Source: Gemmatimonadota bacterium (GTDB lineage Bacteria; Gemmatimonadota; Gemmatimonadetes; Palauibacterales; Palauibacteraceae). Taken from it: 7,939 nucleotides of DNA. The position numbers and the translations under genes are program-made. This document shows positions 1-6,292 of this stretch, piece after piece; the stretch's first letter is position 1, and every line of letters begins with the position of its first letter. The stretch is taken from assembly GCA_023554435.1 (NCBI GenBank), contig JAMJQV010000023.1, forward strand, positions 1 through 7,939, in the 5' to 3' direction. The notes below the pieces were generated by a model. It did not search any database and was not told the origin of the DNA. It was given only the letters and a program-made list of their open reading frames with translations.

Positions 1-62
1 CGGACGTCACCCTCCAGCAACCCACGTAAGTCGGCCTGTATTCGCTCCCGTTCTGGATCCAT
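1..62 (-). CDS. Partial N-terminus, probable FAD-linked oxidase
   Basis: Only the first 20 codons are visible; the gene runs off the left edge. Reading leftwards from an ATG at 62-60 gives MDPERERIQADLRGLLEGDV. From memory this resembles the N-terminus of large FAD-binding oxidases with a C-terminal Fe-S domain (glycolate-oxidase-like, GlcD type) in Gemmatimonadota and Planctomycetes. No FAD-binding motif lies inside the window, so the product is a guess from the N-terminal style. The frame stays open upstream to another ATG at 140-138, which would add 26 residues. I prefer 62 because the protein looks natural from there, although neither start has a clear Shine-Dalgarno sequence. The gene is divergent from the DedA gene. 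Its existence is moderately supported and its function weakly. Confidence 0.42.
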   Translation of the reverse strand, partial: MDPERERIQADLRGLLEGDV

Positions 63-78
63 GCGGGTTGATGAGTTC

Positions 79-108
79 TTGCGTATTGCCCGATGCGATT
101 TCAATAAT
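79..108 (+). promoter_or_regulatory. Weak sigma70-like promoter candidate
   Basis: TTGCGT at 79-84 is followed after 18 bases by AATAAT at 103-108, which matches TATAAT at five of six positions. The -35 box matches TTGACA at only three positions. It lies in a locally AT-richer patch between divergent genes and points towards the DedA gene, about 330 bases upstream of its start. That implies a long leader, so the call is tentative. Confidence 0.2.
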
Positions 109-254
109 TCTCGCCGGTCTCCGCTCGAATGAGCCGGCATCCTACAACAACGAATCAAAATGACGGAGCGCGATTTTTCGCGCGTGTCGATTGAGTGGTT
201 GGTGGCGGAGGGCCGCGACGCACCTCGGCCGCCACGCTGCGGCATCCGCCCGTT

Positions 255-272
255 CAGCCACAGCCACAGCCA
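255..272. repeat. Three tandem CAGCCA hexamers
   Basis: Three exact head-to-tail copies of CAGCCA lie in the DedA leader, followed by a partial fourth copy (CACTCGCAC). It is a short simple repeat in non-coding DNA. I see no functional signal attached to it. Confidence 0.7.
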
Positions 273-277
273 CTCGC

Positions 278-299
278 ACCGAGCCAAATCGGGCTCGGT
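278..299. repeat. 8-bp inverted repeat in DedA leader
   Basis: ACCGAGCC (278-285) and GGCTCGGT (292-299) are perfect reverse complements separated by AAATCG. As RNA this would form a stable 8-bp hairpin with a 6-base loop. No T-run follows, so it is not a classical intrinsic terminator. It could be a leader stem-loop or a repressor site about 140 bases upstream of the DedA start. Confidence 0.5.
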
Positions 300-439
300 C
301 ATTCAGTCGTTACCCCGTTCCTCGCTCGGTGGACGGTCCGTCGACGGCTGCGAGGAGGCGGTCGACAGCGCCCGCTTCGTACCGCTCACGGGTGAAGAGG
401 GATGGTGAGACCAGGAACGGGATTCTCCGGGAGAGAGCG

Positions 440-1111
440 ATGACCGAACTCTTGATCGAATACGTTCAGCTCGGCGCCGAACTCGGCCGCACGTGGGGCC
501 CGCTGATCGTGCTCGTGCTGATGGCCGTCGAGAGCTCGTTCATACCTTTCCCGTCGGAGGTGGTCATGATACCTGCCGGTTTCATGGCCGCGCGCGGAGA
601 GTTCCTCCCGGCGGACCCGGTAGCGGGACTCGCCGTGGCCGTGGTAGCGGGGATCCTCGGCTCACTCATTGGAGCGTTCGTCAACTACGGGCTCTCGCTG
701 AAGCTCGGGAGACCCTTCCTCTATCGCTATGGCCGCTACTTCTTCCTCTCCCCTGCGAGCCTGGAGCGGGCCGAGGAGTTGTTCAGGCGTCACGGTGAGA
801 TCACGACCTTCGTCTGCCGCCTTATCCCGGCGATCCGCCAGCTCATTTCCATCCCGGCGGGTCTCTCGCGAATGCGCTTCGGGCGGTTCGCGCTCTTCAC
901 GGGGCTCGGTGCCGGGATCTGGGTGATCATCCTCAGCCTCGTCGGGTTCGCGCTGGGGAAGGGGACGCGGGAAATGAGCTACGAGGAGCTGGTGCACGCC
1001 GGGGAGGCCATGATCCGTGCCAACCTCGGGTGGATCTTCGGGGGTCTCCTGCTCATCATCGTCGTGTACATCTGGGTTCACCGCCGGGTCATGCACGGGG
1101 CCTCGCATTGA
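440..1111 (+). CDS. DedA family integral membrane protein
   Basis: A 223-residue inner-membrane protein of the DedA / SNARE-associated family (PF09335), whose members include undecaprenyl-phosphate and phospholipid translocases and proteins linked to proton-motive-force maintenance. The family signature is clear: E31-S-S-F-I-P-F-P-S-E40 near the N-terminus, a Gly-rich membrane segment (about 66-88), then F124-x-x-R127-L-I-P-x-I-R133 and IPAG at 138-141. R127 and R133 have the same spacing as the essential arginine pair R130/R136 of E. coli YqjA. Hydrophobic segments lie at about 20-38, 62-86, 150-172 and 197-213. The length is typical. I chose ATG 440 because GGAG (430-433) sits 6 bases upstream and the protein begins as relatives do; the frame stays open further upstream but encodes low-complexity sequence. 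The exact substrate cannot be told from sequence. A role in recycling undecaprenyl phosphate would suit a neighbourhood rich in lipid-linked sugar enzymes, but this gene is not part of that operon. Confidence 0.93.
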   Translation: MTELLIEYVQLGAELGRTWGPLIVLVLMAVESSFIPFPSEVVMIPAGFMAARGEFLPADPVAGLAVAVVAGILGSLIGAFVNYGLSLKLGRPFLYRYGRYFFLSPASLERAEELFRRHGEITTFVCRLIPAIRQLISIPAGLSRMRFGRFALFTGLGAGIWVIILSLVGFALGKGTREMSYEELVHAGEAMIRANLGWIFGGLLLIIVVYIWVHRRVMHGASH

Positions 1112-1146
1112 CTGACCCGCGACTCTGACCCTAGTTTTGCGAGCTT

Positions 1147-1162
1147 CGCCCCAGGTGGGGCG
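1147..1162 (+). terminator. GC-rich hairpin after DedA, weak terminator candidate
   Basis: CGCCCC (1147-1152) pairs with GGGGCG (1157-1162) around an AGGT loop, 35 bases after the DedA stop. G residues rather than T follow, so a Rho-independent function is doubtful. Confidence 0.3.
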
Positions 1163-1218
1163 GGGGTTGCGGATGGCTTACGCATCGTCACGTTTCCGTA
1201 ATCCGCGCGACCAATGGA

Positions 1219-1247
1219 CGTAAGTTGATTTTTTACAACAACTTACG
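1219..1247. promoter_or_regulatory. 9-bp inverted repeat, candidate operator or leader hairpin
   Basis: CGTAAGTTG (1219-1227) and CAACTTACG (1239-1247) are perfect reverse complements separated by 11 AT-rich bases that include six T in a row. The centre lies about 70 bases upstream of the TPR gene start, in the most AT-rich part of the gap between the two plus-strand genes. The size and position fit a dimeric regulator site or a stem-loop in the mRNA leader. TTTACA (1232-1237) inside the loop matches a -35 box at five of six positions, but I find no convincing -10 box 16-18 bases on. Confidence 0.45.
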
Positions 1248-1260
1248 CGACGAACACACA

Positions 1261-1308
1261 ATGCAGGCGTTGTCCATACAGAAAGGCGTCGTGGCAAGAC
1301 ATGGCTAA
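1261..1308 (+). CDS. Possible 15-residue leader ORF overlapping the TPR gene
   Basis: An ATG at 1261 opens a 15-codon frame (MQALSIQKGVVARHG) ending in TAA at 1306-1308. It overlaps the TPR gene start (1301) by 8 bases in another frame. The main gene has no good Shine-Dalgarno sequence of its own, so terminating ribosomes could in principle reinitiate there. The ORF also lacks a clear ribosome binding site and contains no run of regulatory codons, so chance is a serious alternative. Confidence 0.15.
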   Translation: MQALSIQKGVVARHG

Positions 1309-2122
1309 GCAAATGGCCCGCGAAAAGCGGTCGGGGCAACTCGATACCGAAGATCACGTTACCGAGCGGGTCCTCGAGGCCGCCGCGTGGGCAGAGAACC
1401 ACCGTCGGGCGGTGATCGCCGGAGGGGTCGCCCTGGTACTCGTGGTCGCCGCTGCGTTCTACTACCAGGACTACCGGGGCAAGCTCGTCGAGAGGGCATC
1501 GGTGCGGCTCCAGGAAATCCAGATGTCGGCGCAGTCAGCGGACATGGAGACGATTCGATCGGAGCTGCGGATCTTCATCGATCAGTACGGCAGCACCCCC
1601 TATGCCAGCCAGGCCCGCGTGGCGCTGGGCGACCTGGAACTGCGCCGGGACAGTCTCGGCCTGGCGATCCAGGCGCTGCAGCCCGTCGCCGATCTGGGCG
1701 CGGACAATCCTCTCTCGTTCACGGCCATGAAGATGATCGCCGCCGCGTATGAACAGGGTGGAGAGACGGACCAGGCGATCCAGTGGTACGAGAGGGTCTC
1801 CTCGGAGGCCATGTTCGACTACCAGCGGCATCTGGGCATGGCGGAGCAGGCCCGACTCCACACGGCCGCCGGGCGCTATTCGGAGGCTGAATCCCTGTAC
1901 GAGCAGCTCGTGGCGGATGCCGGAGAGGATCCGGCCGGGCAACAGGTGTATGGCGTCCGACTCGGGGAGGTGCGAGCCCTTGCTGAGTTCGGAGCCGCAC
2001 CGCCCGCTGCGCTTCCGACCGTGTCGTTGGATTCTCCCGCTGCAGACGAGACCGAAGAGTCGAACCCGCCTGCAGCAGAGGACGCGGCCACGACGGAAGC
2101 AGTTCCGGACGGTGGTCAGTAG
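1301..2122 (+). CDS. YfgM-like membrane-anchored TPR protein
   Basis: A 273-residue single-pass membrane protein. Residues 1-36 are hydrophilic and charged, 37-55 form one transmembrane helix, and about 60-230 are helical with TPR-like units. Examples are around 82-118 (a YfgM/BamD-like YGSTPYASQARVALGDLEL block), 142-173 (AAAYEQGGETDQAIQWYERV) and 179-205 (EQARLHTAAGRYSEAESLYEQL). The tail from 231 on is rich in Ala, Pro and Glu and probably disordered. This order (short cytoplasmic N-terminus, one helix, extracytoplasmic TPR domain) is that of the YfgM / TPR_21 family. In E. coli that protein is an ancillary subunit of SecYEG that works with PpiD in folding exported proteins. The E. coli role need not carry over. 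ATG 1301 is the first start in the frame; M5 at 1313 is an alternative. The nearest purine-rich site (AAAGG, 1282-1286) is 14 bases away, so the start is weakly supported. The gene stands alone and converges on the glycan operon. Confidence 0.85.
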   Translation: MAKQMAREKRSGQLDTEDHVTERVLEAAAWAENHRRAVIAGGVALVLVVAAAFYYQDYRGKLVERASVRLQEIQMSAQSADMETIRSELRIFIDQYGSTPYASQARVALGDLELRRDSLGLAIQALQPVADLGADNPLSFTAMKMIAAAYEQGGETDQAIQWYERVSSEAMFDYQRHLGMAEQARLHTAAGRYSEAESLYEQLVADAGEDPAGQQVYGVRLGEVRALAEFGAAPPAALPTVSLDSPAADETEESNPPAAEDAATTEAVPDGGQ

Positions 2123-2138
2123 GCCATTCGTGGCAACA

Positions 2139-2176
2139 GGGGCTCGGGACCACGCCTGGTAGTTTCCCCGGGCCCC
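2139..2176. terminator. Strong hairpin between convergent genes
   Basis: Bases 2139-2149 (GGGGCTCGGGA) pair with 2165-2176 (TCCCCGGGCCCC), with one G-T pair and one bulged C. CCA/TGG at 2150-2152 and 2157-2159 may extend the stem around a CGCC loop. It lies 17 bases after the TPR gene stop, in the 125-base gap between convergent genes, and could act in both directions. No T-run flanks it on either strand, so the mechanism would be atypical or only protective of the 3' end. The rest of the gap (2177-2247) shows only weak 4-5-bp repeats. Confidence 0.4.
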
Positions 2177-2247
2177 AATGGCGCATAAGATACGTTATGT
2201 AAACTAGGGATCTATCGGGAACCCTGCGGTTGTCCCCTGCTTTTGGC

Positions 2248-3009
2248 TTAGAGGCGCCCGAACAGCGAACGGAAGCGCAGGGCCCACACCCGCCACACCG
2301 CTTCCCGGACGATGGCCCCCGACATCTTGCTCACGCCTTCCGTGCGGTCAACGAACACGATCGGGACCTCGCCCACCCGGAACCCTTTCTTCCACGCGCG
2401 GAAGTCCATCTCGATCTGGAACGTGTAGCCGGTCGACCCCACTTTCGCGAAGTCGATCGCTTCCAGCACCTCGCGTCGGAAACACTTGAACCCTGCCGTG
2501 GCATCCGACAGAGGGAGCCCCGTCACGACACGGGCGTACTTGTTCGCGAACCAGGACAGCAGGAGTCGGCTCATCGGCCAATTGATGACGTTGACCCCGC
2601 TCACGTAGCGTGAGCCGATCACCAGGTCGAGGTCTCCCTCGACAGCCTGGAGCAACGCGGGAAGGTACTTCGGATCGTGCGAGTGATCAGAGTCCATCTC
2701 CAGCAGGTACTCGTAGCCTCGCTCCAGCCCCCAGCCGAAGCCTCTCAGATACGCGCTGCCGAGCCCCTGCTTGCCCTCCCGATGTATCACGTGTATGCGC
2801 GGGTTCTCCGACGCCATCCGGTCGGCGACTTCACCCGTACCGTCCGGCGACGCGTCGTCCACCACCAGCACGTCGATCCGCGGGTCCTGGTCCAATACCA
2901 CGGGGACGATCGAGGCCAGATTGCCGGCCTCGTTGTATGTCGGCATGACGACGAGCGCCCTGCCCCGTCCGATCGGCTCCGTTCCCGGAACGTTCGGATT
3001 CTCGCTCAA
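2248..3009 (-). CDS. Polyprenyl-phosphate mannose/hexose synthase-like GT2
   Basis: A 253-residue GT2 glycosyltransferase of the dolichol-phosphate mannose synthase (DPM1/Ppm1) family, which transfers a sugar from a nucleotide donor (GDP-mannose in characterised members) to polyprenyl phosphate on the cytoplasmic face. Visible motifs, in order: P23-T-Y-N-E27 (nucleotide binding), V49-V-D-D-A-S-P-D-G-T58, the metal-binding D106-S-D108 within EMDSDHSHDP, IGSRYV at 131-136, D169-A-T-A-G-F-K175, and R222 to K228 near the C-terminus. There is no C-terminal membrane domain, so it is the short soluble form. The start is TTG (3009-3007), supported by AGGAG at 3022-3018 with 8-base spacing. The next in-frame ATG (M22) would cut off the first beta strand. 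Its TTG shares TTGA with the stop of the upstream flippase-like gene, so the two are probably translationally coupled. It is the last gene of the operon. The sugar (mannose, glucose or other) cannot be read from sequence. Confidence 0.93.
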   Translation of the reverse strand: MSENPNVPGTEPIGRGRALVVMPTYNEAGNLASIVPVVLDQDPRIDVLVVDDASPDGTGEVADRMASENPRIHVIHREGKQGLGSAYLRGFGWGLERGYEYLLEMDSDHSHDPKYLPALLQAVEGDLDLVIGSRYVSGVNVINWPMSRLLLSWFANKYARVVTGLPLSDATAGFKCFRREVLEAIDFAKVGSTGYTFQIEMDFRAWKKGFRVGEVPIVFVDRTEGVSKMSGAIVREAVWRVWALRFRSLFGRL

Positions 3010-3965
3010 GCCACTCTCTCCTCTTCCTCAACCGTTCTCGGCCAGGCCAACACCAGTGCCAGCGCGGCGAGCTCGGTCACTACCATCCATATCCGGGCCA
3101 TGATCGCGACGGCCGCCGCGACACCGACCGCCAGCCCAACCAGGTCCGCGAGCAAGACCGTCATGGCGCCCTCGCGCACTACCAGGCCGCCCGGGGCCAC
3201 GAGCACAAGGTAGCCGACCACATAGCTGGCCGCGAAGATACCGGTAACTACGGGCAGCTGGTCGACATCAACCGCGACACCGACGCCGCGCAGCAACAGA
3301 TAGAGGCCGAGTCCATACAGGCTCCAGGCCAGCAGCAGCCCCATCGCGGCCCGCAGGATGTCTCCCGCATCCAGTTCGACCGTCAAATCGTCCTCGCCGA
3401 GCCAGCGGCCGAGTCGACTCGCCGCCCAGCGAATCACACGAGGATGCAATCCCAGCAGGAGAAGCACCCCCAGGGTGAGCACGACGGGCAACCAGTTCCC
3501 CTCTGCCCCGGCCCACGCAACGCCTATCGTGGAGGCGGCAACCGCGCCCCCGGTGACCAGCGTGACGATCTGGAACGCCGCCGCGGAGACCAGAGCCGCC
3601 GCTCCCGAGTCGCCGCGGTCCTTCATGTAGGCGGCCAGACCGCCCAGCTGCCAGACCTTGCCCGGGATGTACCGTCCGAAGTTGGTGACCACCCACACTC
3701 TGACGGCCGCCGCCCGTCCAACGTTGCCCCCGGTTCGCCGAAAGATGCGGGCCCAGACACTGCCCATGAGCAGGAGATCGGCCACGCCAACGACGACCGC
3801 CAGCGCCAGCAGCCAGGGCTGAAAGGACCAGTCGAACGCGCGCGTCGCGGCCATGACTTCGTCCAGCGAGGTCCACTGTCCCCTGAGCAGCATCGCCACG
3901 AACAACAGCGCGACCGCAAGGAACAGGATGGTCACTGCGCGACGGGGTCCACGACCTGTGGTCAC
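3006..3965 (-). CDS. Flippase-like LPG_synthase_TM (UPF0104) membrane protein
   Basis: A 319-residue polytopic membrane protein matching the transmembrane domain of lysylphosphatidylglycerol synthase MprF (PF03706, UPF0104), a domain that in MprF flips the modified lipid. Hydrophobic helices lie near 10-27, 50-70, 122-150, 158-173, 203-226, 238-256, 268-290 and 292-308. Two family hallmarks are visible: N95-F-G-R-Y-I-P-G-K-V-W-Q106 and A257-P-G-G-L-V-V-R-E-G266. The soluble aminoacyl-transferase domain of MprF is absent, so it cannot make lysyl-PG itself. Stand-alone members often neighbour glycosyltransferase genes. The start is GTG (3965-3963), sharing GTGA with the YfhO gene stop, with GGGAGG (3975-3970) 4 bases upstream. 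A Glu-rich cluster at 313-316 precedes the stop. Placed between YfhO and a polyprenyl-phosphate-sugar synthase, it may move or present a lipid-linked sugar. That role is inference; family membership is secure. Confidence 0.88.
   Translation of the reverse strand: MTTGRGPRRAVTILFLAVALLFVAMLLRGQWTSLDEVMAATRAFDWSFQPWLLALAVVVGVADLLLMGSVWARIFRRTGGNVGRAAAVRVWVVTNFGRYIPGKVWQLGGLAAYMKDRGDSGAAALVSAAAFQIVTLVTGGAVAASTIGVAWAGAEGNWLPVVLTLGVLLLLGLHPRVIRWAASRLGRWLGEDDLTVELDAGDILRAAMGLLLAWSLYGLGLYLLLRGVGVAVDVDQLPVVTGIFAASYVVGYLVLVAPGGLVVREGAMTVLLADLVGLAVGVAAAVAIMARIWMVVTELAALALVLAWPRTVEEEERVA
3018..3022 (-). promoter_or_regulatory. Ribosome binding site fixing the TTG start
   Basis: AGGAG on the minus strand, 8 bases before TTG 3009, inside the last codons of the upstream gene. 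It lies in a purine-rich run that also encodes that protein's Glu-rich tail (EEEE). It decides in favour of the TTG start over the internal ATG at codon 22. Confidence 0.7.
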
Positions 3966-6292
3966 GATGCCTCCCGCTCCTCACGAGACCCGCCGGCCGT
4001 CGCGGTCCGCCATCTCAGGAGCCCGACCAGGAGCCAGACGAGGGCTCCGGCCGCCGCGATCCCGGACACCATGAACCCGATTCGAAACTCGGCCGCGGAA
4101 TATCGAAACGTGACCTCGTGACTTCCCGCGGGCACCACGACGCCCCGGAACGCGGTGTTGGTCCGCAGTATCTCTGCAGGCTCTCCGGAGATCTCGGCCT
4201 GCCATGCCGGATAATAGACTTCACTGAGGAACAGGAGCCCGGCCTCGCTGGCCTCCACCTGCAGGACCAGTTCGTTGGGTTCGTATCGGGTGATGGTCGC
4301 AATCCCCGAGCCCGCAGCGGGAGCCACGTCACCCTCGACGATGGCGAGCTCCATCGGGTCTGCCTCGAGGATCCGGCGCAGAGCCTCCGCCGTGTCCGCG
4401 ATGGCCTCGACGCGCCTGGGGAAGAAGGCGTGCGGAACGTCGCTCAGCACACGATACGCCGCCCCTCTCGACCCCGAGGCTTCCATGGCCAGGATTTCGG
4501 ACGAGATTCCGGGGCCGGCCACGATGAAGCCCACATCGAGCAGCCCGAGGGCCGCCATGGTCCCCACGTTCTGCATGCCGAGGCCCCCCGTGAACCGCTC
4601 GTACCACTCGAGTCGGAACTTCTGGATGCCGGTAACCGTGGGAATTCCGTGGACGCTGAGTTCGCTGGGACCGTAGCCCCCCATGCCCGCCGGCGGGAAG
4701 GCCCTTTCGGCCAGGGCGAGTTCCGAGCGCAGGTGCTCGATCACCGTATCGGCGGGAAACACGGTTTCCGGATCCACCGTCCGGAAGTAGCGGTCGTTCA
4801 CGCGCCAGCCATCCGCGACCATGAGGAGGAGGAGGAGAGCCAGCACCCACTCCGGGGCCCGACGCACTCCCACGGCCCAGGCCGAGCCCACACCGCCTCC
4901 GACGCCCAGCAGGAGCAGCCAGCCATTCATCCGGAGCGCCCCCGCCGGATCCACGGCAGCCGTTCGAGTCCATCCCACCGGATACCACGCCGTTCGCACC
5001 CACCGCAGCAGGCCGTCGGGTGAGATGGCGGCGGCAAGACCAAGAAGGAGCAGCGGCGCGGCCAGCCCGAAGACCCAGACCCAAGGGATAGCGCCGCCTC
5101 CCCTGCGAGCCTCGAGCACCCTCTGCCACCCCAGGCCGGCCAGCAGTGCGATCATGAGGCTCGCCGGACCCAGCATCATCGATGGAGCCCGGAACTGCTT
5201 GACGAACGGAATGACCGAATACGCGATTCGGTGCAGCGGAGTGGCCGCGCCGAGCGCGAAGAGGATGCAGGTAAGCGCGGTAATCGCGATGAACGTCACC
5301 CGGCGATCGCTGCGGATCGCCGTCAGGGCGACGAGGGCCAGAGCCACCGGAACGGCGCCCAGATACTCGGTGTGCAGCTTGAACGGATTGCTCCCCCAAT
5401 ACGTGCCCAGCGATCCGATCAGGTCCGGAAGGAAGAGGGCCGAGACCTCCTGGGGGGGAAGCGCCCACGACGATGCGAAGGCGTAGCCCGACTCCCCTGC
5501 CCCACCTCGTACGGCCACATCCAGGATCTGGACGGTGGGCAGGAGCTGAGCCAGGCCGACCAGACCCGCCACCGCGAACCCCAGCGCCCACATGCCGACC
5601 AGGGGAAGCGCCGTCCGCGCGCCCTCGGTCCGGGCGCGCTGCCCGATCCTCATCGCAGCGTAGAGCGTGAGAGCGAGCGAGGAGTAGTACATGAGCTGGA
5701 TGTGGGGCGTAAAGATCTGCAGCGCGATCACGAGGCCCAGGGCGACGAACCACTCGATGCGACTCGACGCGAGTCCTCGCTCGAGGCACATGAACGCGAG
5801 CGGAATCAGGGCCATCGCGAACATGCGGCCGTCGTGTCCCCCGTACAGGGTCGACACGACGAAACCCGTAAGCATGAACGCCAATCCGGCTACCGCAGAC
5901 GGGACGCGCTCCAGTCGAATCGATCGAGCTGCCATATAGGCGAAGACACCCGAAAGGAACGTGTGCAATACGAATGTCCAGCCGATGGCCCGATGAAGAG
6001 GCATGATCAGGTACAGGAGGCTCGTCGGATAGAATACCGGGCCGGGCAGGATCGCCAGGTAGGGCTGTCCACCGTACACGAACGGATTCCAGAGCGGGAA
6101 CCCCCGGCCGGACTTGATTTCGTCCACTCCGAACGAGCGCAGCTGGTAGCCCTCGTTGATCATGTCGTCGCCGTACAGCATGGCGCCGCCGTCGAAGACG
6201 AACCCGCGGTAGAAGACGAGGGTCAGCAGCCCGGCGACAGCGGCCGCGATCCATACGAAGTGCCGTGTGGTCCACCGGCGGTCGTCAGTCAT
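3962..6292 (-). CDS. YfhO-family GT-C-like membrane glycosyltransferase
   Basis: A 776-residue polytopic membrane protein of the YfhO family (PF09586). Characterised relatives in Bacillus and Listeria move sugars from undecaprenyl phosphate onto teichoic acids outside the membrane. Helix 1 is at about 12-29. The first extracytoplasmic loop carries Y40-G-D-D43, followed by W68-N-P and YGGQPYLA (73-80), the usual place of catalytic acidic residues in GT-C enzymes. About a dozen more hydrophobic segments run to residue 496. A soluble domain (500-735) ends in the family's typical C-terminal pattern: LLFLSEVYYPAW (686-697), then R710-T-N-T-A-F-R and PAGSHEVTFRY (721-731). A last helix spans 737-758. 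ATG 6292 is chosen because GGAG (6304-6301) lies 8 bases upstream and it shares ATGA with the methyltransferase stop. A longer frame opens at 6415 but would add 41 unlikely residues. The acceptor is unknown. Pairing with the downstream GT2 suggests a polyprenyl-phosphate-sugar donor. Confidence 0.9.
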   Translation of the reverse strand: MTDDRRWTTRHFVWIAAAVAGLLTLVFYRGFVFDGGAMLYGDDMINEGYQLRSFGVDEIKSGRGFPLWNPFVYGGQPYLAILPGPVFYPTSLLYLIMPLHRAIGWTFVLHTFLSGVFAYMAARSIRLERVPSAVAGLAFMLTGFVVSTLYGGHDGRMFAMALIPLAFMCLERGLASSRIEWFVALGLVIALQIFTPHIQLMYYSSLALTLYAAMRIGQRARTEGARTALPLVGMWALGFAVAGLVGLAQLLPTVQILDVAVRGGAGESGYAFASSWALPPQEVSALFLPDLIGSLGTYWGSNPFKLHTEYLGAVPVALALVALTAIRSDRRVTFIAITALTCILFALGAATPLHRIAYSVIPFVKQFRAPSMMLGPASLMIALLAGLGWQRVLEARRGGGAIPWVWVFGLAAPLLLLGLAAAISPDGLLRWVRTAWYPVGWTRTAAVDPAGALRMNGWLLLLGVGGGVGSAWAVGVRRAPEWVLALLLLLMVADGWRVNDRYFRTVDPETVFPADTVIEHLRSELALAERAFPPAGMGGYGPSELSVHGIPTVTGIQKFRLEWYERFTGGLGMQNVGTMAALGLLDVGFIVAGPGISSEILAMEASGSRGAAYRVLSDVPHAFFPRRVEAIADTAEALRRILEADPMELAIVEGDVAPAAGSGIATITRYEPNELVLQVEASEAGLLFLSEVYYPAWQAEISGEPAEILRTNTAFRGVVVPAGSHEVTFRYSAAEFRIGFMVSGIAAAGALVWLLVGLLRWRTATAGGSREEREAS
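3970..3975 (-). promoter_or_regulatory. Ribosome binding site for GTG start at 3965
   Basis: GGGAGG on the minus strand, only 4 bases from GTG. A second site, GAGGAG, lies slightly further upstream. Together with the GTGA overlap it supports the GTG start of the flippase-like gene. Confidence 0.55.

Larger units (their letters stand above)
63..439. other. Gene-free divergent intergenic region
   Basis: This 377-base stretch separates the left-edge minus-strand gene from the DedA gene. An open frame of 82 codons (160-408) and upstream extensions of the DedA frame cross it. Their products are low-complexity, rich in Ser, Arg and His and unlike any family I know, and they have no ribosome binding site, so I treat them as chance ORFs. 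The region holds a possible promoter-like pair (79-108), three tandem CAGCCA hexamers (255-272) and a perfect 8-bp inverted repeat (278-299). It should carry the promoters of both flanking genes and a 5' leader for dedA. Confidence 0.6.

Noticed and set aside
160..439. 82-codon ORF and the upstream extension of the DedA frame as coding sequence
   Set aside because: The products are low-complexity Ser/Arg/His-rich sequence with no ribosome binding site or family resemblance. The DedA protein begins naturally at 440 with a good GGAG.
1178..1402. 74-codon minus-strand ORF across the TPR gene start
   Set aside because: It overlaps a well-supported gene, has no ribosome binding site and resembles nothing I know.
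2180..2230. Short inverted repeats CATAA/TTATG and AGGG/CCCT as terminators
   Set aside because: The stems are only 4-5 bp with no T-run, within chance expectation.
4329..6275. 648-codon minus-strand ORF in another frame of the YfhO gene
   Set aside because: Its product is an Arg/Gly/Pro-rich shadow typical of long alternative frames in GC-rich DNA. The YfhO frame carries all family motifs.
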